DNA of 50,855 bases, taken from contig CAKMJZ010000064.1 in assembly GCA_927435855.1 (NCBI GenBank), forward strand, positions 1 to 50,855, in the 5' to 3' direction. The stretch comes from an uncultured Erysipelotrichaceae bacterium (lineage in GTDB: Bacteria > Bacillota_I > Bacilli_A > Erysipelotrichales > Erysipelotrichaceae). Both the position numbers and the translations under genes were made by a program. How positions within the stretch are numbered: position 1 is the first letter of the stretch; each line of letters starts with the position of its first letter. Below the pieces are notes generated by a model, which made no database searches, was not told the origin of the DNA, and saw only the letters and a list, made by a program, of their open reading frames with translations. Below, piece after piece: positions 9,242-18,250 of the stretch.

Positions 9242-10099
9242 ATGAAAAAATTTCTGATTATCGGCGTTCTAGCGCTTGCCTTAGCCGGTTGTGGCGATGC
9301 TTTTGCTAAGATTACAGATGCTAAAGGTGCAATTGTTTCCGTTGGCAATCAATCGGTCACCCGTGGCCAATTATTTGAGTTAATGATGAATCAAGATCCG
9401 GCTTCTACGGTAATCACCATGGCTAAGCAAGTCATCATGGATGAAAAGGTCGAAGTAAACGATGCAATCCGCGCAAGTGCTGCGGAAAGTCTTGAAGAAA
9501 TAAAAGAGAGTTTCGGTGAGGAGTTTGCAGATTATATCAAGCGTTTCGGTTATAAGGATGAGGCTGATTATGTTGAAAAAGCTTTGATTCCTTTTGCCCA
9601 GCAAGAAGCATTAGTTAAAGAATATGTGACAGAGAATTTTGAATCCATGGCAACGGTTTATTTTCCTCGTAAAATCCGCGTGATTCAAACCAAGACGGAA
9701 GAGGATGCTAAAGCAGTGATCAATGAAGTTAAAGATGGCGGAAACTTTGAAACCGTAGCGGCTAAGTATTCATCTGCTACTGCGTATAAAGGCGAGTTGA
9801 AACTGGTTCATTCTGAATCCGGATACCCAGCAGTTATTACGACGTTCTTAAAAACTGCTTTACAACCGACATTGACTGCCGAGCCTCTAAAAGATACGAC
9901 GACCAACTTGTTCTATATCGTTCAAGTCGTTGAATCTCAGCCGACGCGTTATCAAGAAGAAGCGATCGAAGAACTCGTTGGATTAAGCAGTGTTGCTGAA
10001 AAGATGTTTGTCGAACTGTTTAAAGAAGGCGGATTCGAAGTTTATGATAAGATCATATTCGATATCCTGACTTCTGATTACAGCCAATATTTACCTTAA
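9242..10099 (+). CDS. PrsA-like foldase lipoprotein with degenerate parvulin domain
   Basis: A 285-residue protein with a lipoprotein signal (MKKFLIIGVLALALAGC, lipid-acceptor Cys near residue 17) followed by a PrsA-type region. The ATG at 9242 is chosen over in-frame ATG 9224, which lacks the GAGGAGG site and signal-peptide context. The C-terminal part (RVIQTKTEEDAKAVINEVKDGGNFETVAAKYSS, then TAEPLKDTTTNLFYIVQVV) aligns with the parvulin domain of the upstream gene, but the SGxLGxv core and the F/YGYHLIxv end are replaced, so isomerase activity is doubtful. It probably acts as a chaperone beside its paralogue. Confidence 0.85.
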   Translation: MKKFLIIGVLALALAGCGDAFAKITDAKGAIVSVGNQSVTRGQLFELMMNQDPASTVITMAKQVIMDEKVEVNDAIRASAAESLEEIKESFGEEFADYIKRFGYKDEADYVEKALIPFAQQEALVKEYVTENFESMATVYFPRKIRVIQTKTEEDAKAVINEVKDGGNFETVAAKYSSATAYKGELKLVHSESGYPAVITTFLKTALQPTLTAEPLKDTTTNLFYIVQVVESQPTRYQEEAIEELVGLSSVAEKMFVELFKEGGFEVYDKIIFDILTSDYSQYLP

Positions 10100-10102
10100 T
10101 GG

Positions 10103-10130
10103 AAAACGGAGCTCGCGCTCCGTTTTTTTT
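10103..10130. terminator. Bidirectional terminator
   Basis: AAAACGGAGC-tcgc-GCTCCGTTTT (10103-10126) with an eight-T run on the plus strand and TTTT on the minus strand, between convergent genes. Confidence 0.93.
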
Positions 10131-12321
10131 ATTCATATTCATTGTCTACACAGACTTTGTCGCGACCGGTATTTTTGGCCCGATATAAAGCATCGTCCGC
10201 TTTCTTAACCAGCTCTAGAGATGAGGAAAATTGGCCGGTGTATCCTGATGATATACCTATTGATAATGTGACCTTGCTTTGGTTTTTTCTTGGAATCAAC
10301 CCGACATCCGAATCAGATATAGCCTGTCTGATTTTCTGTGCGATAAGTTTTGCGCCATAGAGATTAGTGTCATTGAGAATGATCGCAAACTCATCACCGC
10401 CAAATCGAGCAACCAAGTCTGTTGAACGGCTGACACATGATTGTATGATCTTAGCAAAGTGCCTTACGATTTCATCACCTGTTAAATGTCCGTAGTAATC
10501 GTTGATTTGTTTGAAATGATCGACATCGACCATCATCATTGATATAGGCACCCCGCTACGACGGGCATTCTCGAAAATCAACGTCAAATATTCATCGAAG
10601 TGCCTACGGTTGGCCAATCCGGTCATCGGATCTTGTTTGGACAGATTCGTAAGTTCGATATTGAGCTCATGAAGTTTCATCTGTGCTTTCATCCGTTTGT
10701 TAATCTCTTCTTTTAGTTCCATCGCTTGATTGATATTAATAAGGGATATGGACAGATAAGAAGCTAATGTTTCGAGCGTTTTTAGTGATTGAGTGGAGAA
10801 AACATTCGGTGTGCAACTTTGAACCGAGATAACTCCAAGTGTCTTATCTTCCCAATATAACGGAGCAAACATAATAGCTTCCATCATTTGTCCATACGAT
10901 GAGCGGATTTCTGATACGATATGTGAGGTATCTTCTTGACGAGAGTTTACTAGCAGACTTTTTCGGTTTTTAAAACTCCAAACCGCAAAGCTCGTGGTTG
11001 AACTCAATAAAACAGATCGACCGGTGATACGTTCATTATCTTCCATGATAAACCGGTAATCAATGGTTTGAGACTCAGCATTATATATCCCAATGTTAAA
11101 GACGTTCATATTGATCATTGAACGTATTTCATTATAAATCAATTGATAAATAAACTCTAAATCGGTGGATGATGTTAATTGTCTGCCGATTTCACTGATA
11201 AATTCCAACGAGTGATATGCGGCCGTCAGTTCGCTGGCTTTACGCTCTAACTGATCGTTTAACAGTCGGTAGGTTTCCTTTTCCTGAAAAGATGTCATTG
11301 CTTCTAATTGAACTTGCAATCCACGTAAATTTAGTTTTCTGGCATTTTCTTCTATTTCTTCATCAACCGCAAATTTACGTTTGGCATAATCTAACGCTTT
11401 TTCGTGACTACCTGTTTGCTCAAATAATCGGACAAATGCCGGATATATATTGGCTTGTAGGGGTAATGAAGAAATTTCTTGAGCGATTGCGAGAGAATCT
11501 TGAAGGGCTTTAAGAGCTAAATCATACTCTTTTTTGTCCATATGAATATTAAAGAACTCCAGATAAGCCTCAGCAATATGGTACATCTCGTTTGTTTCTC
11601 GGTATATGGCAATGCTGCGATCAAGATAATCTGTCGCATCAGCGTAATTTCCCCTAACTCGAGAAATCGAACTAAGATGTTTGAGTGATACCGACTTCAT
11701 CATCAAATCATTGTTCTCTTCAGCGATTCTTCTGCCTTCCAACAACATTTCAAACGCATGATCCAGTTCATTTTGCTTGAGATAAACCGTCGCAATATTA
11801 ACAATCTGTGTTGCACGTAGCTTATGATCACCAAAATTTCCCAGACTTTCTTGGTAGTATTTCAACGCTTGGTTAAAATCGCCAAGTTCATTATATATTT
11901 CGCCAATATTGTTGAGGATCTTAGCTATAAGGATTCGGTCTTCAATATTTCTAGCCGTAATCAGTGCTTGTTGGTAATAGGCAAATGAAAGGTCATAAAA
12001 GCGCAAATACACGTGTGACGTTCCTAAAGTATTCAAAATTTCAGCTTCCAAAGAAAGATCACCAGTGCTTTTGACAAGCTTAAATGACTCAAGTAAAATC
12101 TGATTTGCCTCTTCCATATTACCTAATCTCATGTGTGCCTTACCTATTAAGTACTGACTGTGTAACATCAGACGATGATAACTGCCTTTAAGTGAAAGTT
12201 GATAAGCTTCTTGAGCATGTTCCATCATATCTTTGACGGAAGTACGCTCTAAAGATTCGGCTTGCCGAATGTGTTCAAAAATGTCGCGTTCGCTGACCGT
12301 TTTATTTTTTACCACTACCAT
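10129..12321 (-). CDS. TPR-GAF-GGDEF diguanylate cyclase
   Basis: About 730 residues with no membrane segment, so probably cytosolic. Tetratricopeptide-like repeats fill about residues 20-310 (for example ILNNIGEIYNELGDFNQALKYYQESL), a GAF-like domain about 365-530, a short coiled linker (ELKEEINKRMKAQMKLHELN) and a GGDEF domain about 560-725. The catalytic motif is intact (RFGGDEF), and RSTD five residues before it fits the inhibitory I-site RxxD. It should make c-di-GMP from GTP, with TPR and GAF as sensor or partner-binding parts. The start is ATG 12321, although a GTG two codons later (12315) is better spaced from GGAGG. No phosphodiesterase or c-di-GMP riboswitch is seen nearby. Confidence 0.92.
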   Translation of the reverse strand: MVVVKNKTVSERDIFEHIRQAESLERTSVKDMMEHAQEAYQLSLKGSYHRLMLHSQYLIGKAHMRLGNMEEANQILLESFKLVKSTGDLSLEAEILNTLGTSHVYLRFYDLSFAYYQQALITARNIEDRILIAKILNNIGEIYNELGDFNQALKYYQESLGNFGDHKLRATQIVNIATVYLKQNELDHAFEMLLEGRRIAEENNDLMMKSVSLKHLSSISRVRGNYADATDYLDRSIAIYRETNEMYHIAEAYLEFFNIHMDKKEYDLALKALQDSLAIAQEISSLPLQANIYPAFVRLFEQTGSHEKALDYAKRKFAVDEEIEENARKLNLRGLQVQLEAMTSFQEKETYRLLNDQLERKASELTAAYHSLEFISEIGRQLTSSTDLEFIYQLIYNEIRSMINMNVFNIGIYNAESQTIDYRFIMEDNERITGRSVLLSSTTSFAVWSFKNRKSLLVNSRQEDTSHIVSEIRSSYGQMMEAIMFAPLYWEDKTLGVISVQSCTPNVFSTQSLKTLETLASYLSISLININQAMELKEEINKRMKAQMKLHELNIELTNLSKQDPMTGLANRRHFDEYLTLIFENARRSGVPISMMMVDVDHFKQINDYYGHLTGDEIVRHFAKIIQSCVSRSTDLVARFGGDEFAIILNDTNLYGAKLIAQKIRQAISDSDVGLIPRKNQSKVTLSIGISSGYTGQFSSSLELVKKADDALYRAKNTGRDKVCVDNEYE

Positions 12322-12426
12322 ACCTCCACAATCATGTTTTATATATTGTAACTTAATTCTATAAAAATAAAAGCACATTTCGATTTTTTTACGATTGTGA
12401 TAGAATATCTGTAAGGAGGTGTCATT

Positions 12427-12822
12427 ATGTGTGTCTTTTGTAAAATAATTAGTAAGGAAATCCCTGCTTCCATCATATATGAAGATGAGGATGTCTGTGC
12501 CTTCTTAGATGTAGCACAGGTGACTGATGGTCATACATTAGTCATGCCTAAGGAGCATGTTGATAACATCTTGGATTGCCCACCTGTATTGTTAAGCAAG
12601 ATTTTTTCTGTCACTCAAATGTTGAGTAAGGATATTGTCCAGAAACTTGATGCTAAAGGAGTTAATGTGTTGACCAATGCCAATCCTGTTGCCGGACAGT
12701 CGGTAATGCATTTCCATGTGCATATTATCCCGAGGTTTACCGAAGATGGTGGATTAATATTGAAGTTTAGGGGAAATCCCGCACCTGATTTGAAGAAAAT
12801 TGAAAGAATTCTAATGAAATAA
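12427..12822 (+). CDS. HIT family nucleotide hydrolase/transferase
   Basis: A 131-residue histidine-triad protein. MCVFCKII at the N-terminus carries the usual CxxC zinc pair, PASIIYEDEDVCAFLD is the nucleotide-binding strand, and the triad HFHVH is at residues 95-99, followed by IIPR. Family members hydrolyse nucleoside phosphoramidates or AMP-lysine conjugates. AAGGAGG lies ahead of the ATG, and an extended -10 (TGA-TAGAAT, 12398-12406) is upstream. Single gene with its own terminator. Confidence 0.95.
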   Translation: MCVFCKIISKEIPASIIYEDEDVCAFLDVAQVTDGHTLVMPKEHVDNILDCPPVLLSKIFSVTQMLSKDIVQKLDAKGVNVLTNANPVAGQSVMHFHVHIIPRFTEDGGLILKFRGNPAPDLKKIERILMK

Positions 12823-12843
12823 CCGGAAAGTTCCGGTTTTTTT
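12821..12843 (+). terminator. Rho-independent terminator
   Basis: AACCGGA-AAGT-TCCGGTT (12821-12838) followed by a T-run; it overlaps the stop codon of the HIT gene. Confidence 0.88.
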
Positions 12844-12855
12844 ATTATTATCTTA

Positions 12856-12885
12856 TTGACAATAGTGTGTGTCACATAGTATAGT
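12856..12885 (+). promoter_or_regulatory. Promoter with possible operator ahead of the PadR/HAAS pair
   Basis: TTGACA (12856-12861), 18-bp spacer, TATAGT (12880-12885). A small palindrome TGTG-T-CACA (12868-12876) lies between the boxes, a plausible autoregulatory site for the PadR protein encoded next. Confidence 0.7.
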
Positions 12886-12908
12886 ATATTCAACAGGATG
12901 GTGATGAT

Positions 12909-13250
12909 ATGGCAGAGAACAAAGAATTATTAGAAAGTTTGATATTGGAGTTACGTAGAGGAACATTAATCCTAACCGTACTCAGCCAACTTTATACTCA
13001 AGAATATGGATACTCGTTGATTCAAAAAATCCAGAACAAAGGAATGAACATCGATGCCGGAACCCTCTACCCTCTTCTACGGCGATTGGAGAAGCAAGGA
13101 TTATTAGAAAGTAGTTGGGATATTTATGAAAATCGGCCGCGTCGATATTATAAACTCAATGCTCAGGGTGAGGAATTACTTACACAATTAACATTAGAAT
13201 GGAATCAATTAAATCAGATTATCAGTCAATGTCTGATCAGGGAGGAATAA
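12909..13250 (+). CDS. PadR family transcriptional regulator
   Basis: A 113-residue winged-helix protein. LRRGTLILTVLSQLYTQEYGYSLIQKI, then AGTLYPLLRRLEKQGLLES and RPRRYYKLNAQGEELL are the PadR core with the recognition helix and the Y-Y-L wing. It is followed after one base by a HAAS-domain membrane protein, the standard two-gene PadR/HAAS arrangement, where the regulator usually represses its own operon. The effector is unknown. Confidence 0.95.
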   Translation: MAENKELLESLILELRRGTLILTVLSQLYTQEYGYSLIQKIQNKGMNIDAGTLYPLLRRLEKQGLLESSWDIYENRPRRYYKLNAQGEELLTQLTLEWNQLNQIISQCLIREE

Positions 13251-13251
13251 C

Positions 13252-14256
13252 ATGGAACCAATTACAATCTACGTATCGGAAGTCATTCGATATTTGCCAC
13301 AAAAATCGCAATCGGAAATCAAAAAAGAACTCACCTCAAACATTCTGGATATGGTTGATGAATTAGTCTTAGGTGGCATAAGTGAGAAAGATGCTGTTCA
13401 GTCAGTTTTGTCGAAGATGGGTAATCCCCGCTTATTGGCTGATGAGTTTTTAGACAAAAAGGCGTACTTGATCGGACCTCGTTATTATCCTACCTATCTG
13501 ATGATTTCAAAAATCGTATCCGGTGCAGTAGCCTTGGGAATTACCATTGCTTTCACCGCACAGTACTTATTTTCAGCCGATGCATCCATATTCAATACGA
13601 TTCTTCAATGGCTGGGCTCCACATTTATGGGTGTCATTCAAGCCATCGCATGGGTAACAGTTATCTTTGCTTTGGTTGAACGCTATGAAACACCGGGAAC
13701 AGTTAAAGATATGGGTCTAATAGATCCTAAAGTTGATGATTGGAGTGTAAACGATTTGCCAAAGTCGCAGCGCAGTGTCAATAAGAGTGATCGTATAGAA
13801 GGTTTAGTCGGGTTTATATTCGCTGTAATCCTGCTGCTTCTGTTAAATACCCATCTTGAAATCTTCGGTGCGTATATGTTTGATAATGGTGTACTAAGGG
13901 AAATTGTTCCGATATTCAATATTCAAAATGCATCAACGTGGCTACCACTACTTTCAATTGCTATCGCACTTAATGGGATCAGCGATGGTTTGGCGATGGC
14001 CATTCGAAATCAGACAAAAAACACTATGTGGATTCGGTTGAGTATGAATCTGGTGAGTCTTATTCTCTTTGCTTATGTATTGTTTAACGGAAACATATTT
14101 AATGCTCAATTGGCTTTTCAAATAGCGCCTAACAGTAGTGAACTTAATAATCTGTGGATAATGGTTCAACGTAATGTGGTGGTGGTGGTGATCATTGCTA
14201 ATCTGATCAGTATGTCTATCCAATCTTATCAGATTTTCAAGTTCAACAAGGCATAA
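13252..14256 (+). CDS. HAAS-domain integral membrane protein
   Basis: A 334-residue protein. Residues about 5-70 form a HAAS-type helical domain (EVIRYLPQKSQSEIKKELTSNI, then GISEKDAVQSVLSKMGNPRLLADEFL), typical of proteins encoded next to PadR regulators. Six or seven hydrophobic segments follow (SKIVSGAVALGITIAFTAQYLF, GFIFAVILLLLLNTHLEIFG and others) with no recognised enzyme motif. It probably senses or transduces a membrane signal together with the PadR protein. GGGAGGAATAAC precedes the ATG. Confidence 0.85.
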   Translation: MEPITIYVSEVIRYLPQKSQSEIKKELTSNILDMVDELVLGGISEKDAVQSVLSKMGNPRLLADEFLDKKAYLIGPRYYPTYLMISKIVSGAVALGITIAFTAQYLFSADASIFNTILQWLGSTFMGVIQAIAWVTVIFALVERYETPGTVKDMGLIDPKVDDWSVNDLPKSQRSVNKSDRIEGLVGFIFAVILLLLLNTHLEIFGAYMFDNGVLREIVPIFNIQNASTWLPLLSIAIALNGISDGLAMAIRNQTKNTMWIRLSMNLVSLILFAYVLFNGNIFNAQLAFQIAPNSSELNNLWIMVQRNVVVVVIIANLISMSIQSYQIFKFNKA

Positions 14257-14257
14257 A

Positions 14258-14280
14258 AAAAAGGGTTTTAAACCCTTTTT
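14258..14280. terminator. Bidirectional terminator
   Basis: AAAAAGGGTTT paired with AAACCCTTTTT at 14258-14280, A-run on the left and T-run on the right, between convergent genes. Confidence 0.85.
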
Positions 14281-15215
14281 CATTTTGTACGATAGAAACT
14301 GCGGTTTTCCAACGAGAAGATGCGTTGAGAGAATTGTCCGACTTCCGTTACTTCAAACATTTTCTCAAACATATTCAATCGTGCATCCAGATTGTCAATC
14401 AGATGCAACACTTCGGCTTCCGCGACCATGGGCAGTACCGGCGAACCGTATTCATACTGACCGTGATGTGATAAGATCATGTGTCTTAGACACGTAATTT
14501 GATCACTGTCTTGCCAATTTTTAGTCAATGCCAGCTCATAAACGATGGATTGCATCATAGAGATATGTCCCAATAATTTACCTTGCATGGTGTATTCAGT
14601 CAAAACCGGTCCGGACAACTCGATGATCTTACCTAAGTCATGAGTCAAAATTCCGGCGATCAGTAAGTCACGATTTAAAATTTCATAGCGTTTGCATACT
14701 TCATCCGCCAAATCGATCATCGCGACTACATGGGTAGCTAATCCACCCAAGAAATCATGATGATTTTTTGATGCAGCCGGATACTCATAGAATTCTTTTT
14801 CATATCTTTCAATACACATCTTCGAAATACCCTGATAGATGTCATCTTGAATAGATTCAATAGCTGCATCAATCTTTTCTTTTAAGAATTCTTTGGAAAA
14901 TTTTGACACATTGACAAAGGCGGTCGGATCAAAATCACCGGTGATTGGCAAGACATTGTGAATGCGCAGCTGTAAAGAATTGCGGTACTTAAGTACTTCT
15001 CCTACGATCGTGACGATCTTACCAGGTTCGGCCAATGCGACCTGCTCATCCTTGACATCCCACAATTTACCTTCCATACTTCCGGTTTTGTCTTGTACCA
15101 CTAATGACATATACGGTGCCCCGGCAGTCGTAACTCCACGTGTCGATTGTGTGATCAACAACGGTTGATTAATTTTTTCGGCTTCTGCCCAACTACTTAC
15201 TGTCTTTTGATTCAT
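14280..15215 (-). CDS. yhaM: YhaM-type 3'-5' exoribonuclease
   Basis: A 311-residue protein with an N-terminal OB-fold domain (about 15-110: PLLITQSTRGVTTAGAPYMSLVVQDKTGSMEGKLWD) and a C-terminal HD domain (about 150-290) with metal ligands in HHDFLGGLATHVV, ILTHDLGKIIEL and LSHHGQYEYGSP. This is the YhaM layout: Mn-dependent 3'-5' exonuclease acting on short RNA or DNA. ATG 15215 is chosen because GGAG lies 7 bases upstream; it overlaps the end of the upstream GT4-RecX gene by 23 bases, so the two are co-translated. Confidence 0.93.
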   Translation of the reverse strand: MNQKTVSSWAEAEKINQPLLITQSTRGVTTAGAPYMSLVVQDKTGSMEGKLWDVKDEQVALAEPGKIVTIVGEVLKYRNSLQLRIHNVLPITGDFDPTAFVNVSKFSKEFLKEKIDAAIESIQDDIYQGISKMCIERYEKEFYEYPAASKNHHDFLGGLATHVVAMIDLADEVCKRYEILNRDLLIAGILTHDLGKIIELSGPVLTEYTMQGKLLGHISMMQSIVYELALTKNWQDSDQITCLRHMILSHHGQYEYGSPVLPMVAEAEVLHLIDNLDARLNMFEKMFEVTEVGQFSQRIFSLENRSFYRTK

Positions 15216-17196
15216 TTTCAAGCTCCATTTCTTCCACAACTTCATTAATATCGCTAAACTTAAATCCTTGTGTCGCTAAAGCCTTTTTGATGGCCATGCG
15301 TAATTCTTTTTGATTGGTAAACTTTCGTCCCAAACGGTTTGCGGCTTTTAGTGCTGCCTTAAACAAATTCTGCTTTTCCGCAACGATTTCATCTTCAAAA
15401 CTTAAAAATGTCATGGCTTGCTCAGCTGTTGATGAATCATATCCTTGCAATAGCAATTTCTGACGGATTTTTTGTTTCTTGGCAATCAGAGATCGACCGC
15501 GTATAGACGGTTGGATCTTCTCCGCCCAACGTGTCGCCAAGTTGAGTTCACTGTCTTCAGTATCAGCTAAGAAGGCTTCTTGAATCAATGATTCTTCAAT
15601 ACCCTTTTCTTTGAGTGTCTTGATAATTCGGTTTTTTCCTATCAACAATGATCTCAAATTCAAGACCATAGAGTGCGTATATCGCAAATCATCGATATAT
15701 CCGCGTTGTCGCAGATGGTCGATGACTGCTTGGATTTGAACGATCGTACAATCCGTGTTTTCATTTAAGAAATCAAAGATTTCTTTTTTGGTACGGTCTT
15801 TGACTGCCAGTTTCCGAATGGCTGATTGATAGGCTTTCGCAACTTTCTCATCATCACGATAGTCATCCCATGTTTTCTCGGATACCATCTTACCTTTCAC
15901 CAACTCCCTTGATAAGCAGACATCGGTTAGCATCATTACCGTAAATTTATCGGTTCGGTTGCTGGCACTGATTTCTGCAATTTCATCTTTTATCATAACA
16001 CTTTCAATGCGATATGTATTGGTATATCGATCGATTGCAATTTGGTAGACCGAAGATATCGCTTTGGAAAAGCTGCGCATATCATAAACTTCGACCTGTT
16101 GGCGGGCATCCAAGCACATCTGCAATTGTCTTTCTTCATCAACCATCAGCCACTCCTCAACTCTTTGAGCAAATTCTTGTGGTGAGCGGAAGAAGTAGCC
16201 AGTCTTGCCTTCTTCAATCAAGCCAATCAGCACATCGTCCGGACGGGCAAATACGGGCAATTGAGAGGCAAGTGCTTCAATGTAAGTCATACCTTGTGTT
16301 TCGGTCAGAGATGCTGAAACAAAGGCGTCGCTTGCATGATAAAAGGCCGGTACCTGTTCTGCCGGTTTTTTACCGACGAATACGACGGTATCCTGCAGTT
16401 TCAATAATCTGACTTTTTCAACGAGGGAATCCATCTCCGGGCCACCGCCTACGATCAGAAATTTTACGGGCAACCCTTTTTCTTTGATGTATCTGAATCC
16501 ATCGATCACAAAATCGATGCTCTTCTCTTTAGCAATACGTCCGACGAATAAAATGATTTTCTCATCTTCTTTTGCATGAACCATCGCGCGAATTTCTTTT
16601 AATTTCTCTTCATTGCTTAAATGGCGGTCGAAGCGTTCTAAATCAAGTCCGGTCGGAACAATGAAAATGGACCGTTGAATATTGTATCGCAGCAGCATGT
16701 CTTTGGTTTTCTGTGATGGAGCGATGATAGCTTCACAGGAGGCTCCATACAAGCGACTGATTCGTTCGATGGTTTTCTTGGCAAAAATATCGACGGTTTT
16801 GGAATTAAACACATTGACGTAATGTGTGTAATCTTCGTAGGTCGTGTGGTAGGTAGATACGATGGGAAGTTTTAACATCTTACCGCAAAAATGTCCGAAT
16901 ATCCCTGCTCCAAATTCAGTATGGACGTGAATGATATCGAGTTTCATTTCTTTGACAATATTATAAGCTTTAAAGTGCAGAGGAGCTGTCGCTACGTATC
17001 CATACATCTGCTTGATTTCGATACCGGGTAGTCGTAAAATCCGATCTTCAAACGATGTGCTAATCAATGAGGGATGGGTAGTAATGACAAAAACAACGTG
17101 TCCATCATTTTCCAGGGCACGTTTTAGCGTGACGATTGAAGTAACGACTCCGTTAATGTCGGGTAGATACGAATCAGCAAACATTCCGATGCGCAT
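15193..17196 (-). CDS. Fusion protein: GT4 diacylglycerol glucosyltransferase-like domain + RecX domain
   Basis: One uninterrupted 667-residue frame. Residues 1-395 are a GT-B family-4 glycosyltransferase: GVVTSIVTLKRALENDGH, the acceptor-side HTEFGAGIFGHFCGKM, ILFVGRIAKEKSIDFVIDG and the EX7E motif in TETQGMTYIEALA near 296-308. This resembles 1,2-diacylglycerol 3-glucosyltransferases of glycolipid and LTA-anchor synthesis. Residues 401-667 are a complete RecX: the N-terminal beta-hairpin (ASNRTDKFTVMML), then helical repeats (RTKKEIFDFLNE, LRQRGYIDDLRYTHSM, QKIRQKLLLQGYDSSTAEQAM). Met401 (ATG 15996) has only a weak GAAAG upstream, so separate RecX synthesis is possible but not obvious. RecX normally restrains RecA. 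AGGAGG precedes the ATG at 17196. Confidence 0.92.
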   Translation of the reverse strand: MRIGMFADSYLPDINGVVTSIVTLKRALENDGHVVFVITTHPSLISTSFEDRILRLPGIEIKQMYGYVATAPLHFKAYNIVKEMKLDIIHVHTEFGAGIFGHFCGKMLKLPIVSTYHTTYEDYTHYVNVFNSKTVDIFAKKTIERISRLYGASCEAIIAPSQKTKDMLLRYNIQRSIFIVPTGLDLERFDRHLSNEEKLKEIRAMVHAKEDEKIILFVGRIAKEKSIDFVIDGFRYIKEKGLPVKFLIVGGGPEMDSLVEKVRLLKLQDTVVFVGKKPAEQVPAFYHASDAFVSASLTETQGMTYIEALASQLPVFARPDDVLIGLIEEGKTGYFFRSPQEFAQRVEEWLMVDEERQLQMCLDARQQVEVYDMRSFSKAISSVYQIAIDRYTNTYRIESVMIKDEIAEISASNRTDKFTVMMLTDVCLSRELVKGKMVSEKTWDDYRDDEKVAKAYQSAIRKLAVKDRTKKEIFDFLNENTDCTIVQIQAVIDHLRQRGYIDDLRYTHSMVLNLRSLLIGKNRIIKTLKEKGIEESLIQEAFLADTEDSELNLATRWAEKIQPSIRGRSLIAKKQKIRQKLLLQGYDSSTAEQAMTFLSFEDEIVAEKQNLFKAALKAANRLGRKFTNQKELRMAIKKALATQGFKFSDINEVVEEMELENESKDSK

Positions 17197-17208
17197 AAGT
17201 AAGTCCTC

Positions 17209-18237
17209 CTATTTGTTGCGACTGATAAACTTAAACAAAACAAATACAATACCACCAATAATCATAATCAAATAAAAATTGCTTAAGCGCCAGATGATCA
17301 TGGTAGCTGAGGCGTTAATGTATCCGACTACGGTTGTAAACATTAAGATAAATGTTGCTTCTGTCCCGCCGCTTGCGCCTGGAATAGGGATAAATGCATT
17401 GATCATCGTCACAAATGCTGATAGAGCCATAATATCCAACAAGCTATACCCTGCAAGTAAGGAAATATTGAGTGACTTCATGACTACAAATGGTAAAAAG
17501 TAGTAAAACATTAAACGAATGATATTCAAGCACACAATCTTTGTGATTAAGGGTTTGTGTGTCGATATTCTGGCCTTTTCGATTTGAAAGCGATCAATTT
17601 GTTGTTCCATAAATGCAATTGATTTGTCTTTGTTTCTTATCAGTCGCAATTTGATTCCGATTTCGATACCGCGGGTGGATACCCAATGGTGAAAACGTGG
17701 TAAACGCGCCAATGACCACAATCCAAAGATGATTGAGGCATTGATAATAAAACCAAAAACAACAAAAATGAAAAGCGGTGAGTGACTGTCAAGGAAGTAT
17801 TTAAAGCGAAATAGCATTAGGACAAATACTGTCACTACCATTGTACTTTGATAAACAATGAAGTCCAACCATAACACGCTAGCCGCATCACTTAGTGCAA
17901 CTTTTTGTTTATTGAATACATATATCTGAGCAAACTGACCTCCGGAAGCACTTGGAGTGATCCCGTGGAAGAATGCTGCGATATATGCATTAGCGATGCC
18001 CTGACGATATTTATATTGCGGATTAGACATGCGAGTCAGTTGAGTCAAAATGATTCCAATGAGCACATGGTAGATTACAGCCATCAATATAACGATCAGT
18101 AGCCAACCCAGTTGGATGGATTGTATTGCTAGTAAAATTTCGTCAACAAAATCGCGAATCGTCAGATATAGAGCAGCGATCGTAAACACCAGAATAAGCA
18201 ATATATTGAAAGCGTAGCTTTTGAATATTTTTTCCAT
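17209..18237 (-). CDS. LPG-synthase transmembrane-domain (UPF0104/flippase-like) protein
   Basis: A 342-residue protein with about eight membrane helices and the family motifs ANAYIAAFFHGITPSASGGQFAQIYVF and FIPIPGASGGTEATF. It matches the membrane part of MprF-like proteins without the synthetase domain. It stops exactly at the ribosome binding site of the GT4-RecX gene (TAGGAGG), suggesting joint function in glycolipid synthesis or translocation. GAGGAACTTGTA precedes the ATG. Confidence 0.88.
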   Translation of the reverse strand: MEKIFKSYAFNILLILVFTIAALYLTIRDFVDEILLAIQSIQLGWLLIVILMAVIYHVLIGIILTQLTRMSNPQYKYRQGIANAYIAAFFHGITPSASGGQFAQIYVFNKQKVALSDAASVLWLDFIVYQSTMVVTVFVLMLFRFKYFLDSHSPLFIFVVFGFIINASIIFGLWSLARLPRFHHWVSTRGIEIGIKLRLIRNKDKSIAFMEQQIDRFQIEKARISTHKPLITKIVCLNIIRLMFYYFLPFVVMKSLNISLLAGYSLLDIMALSAFVTMINAFIPIPGASGGTEATFILMFTTVVGYINASATMIIWRLSNFYLIMIIGGIVFVLFKFISRNK

Positions 18238-18250
18238 TACAAGTTCCTCG

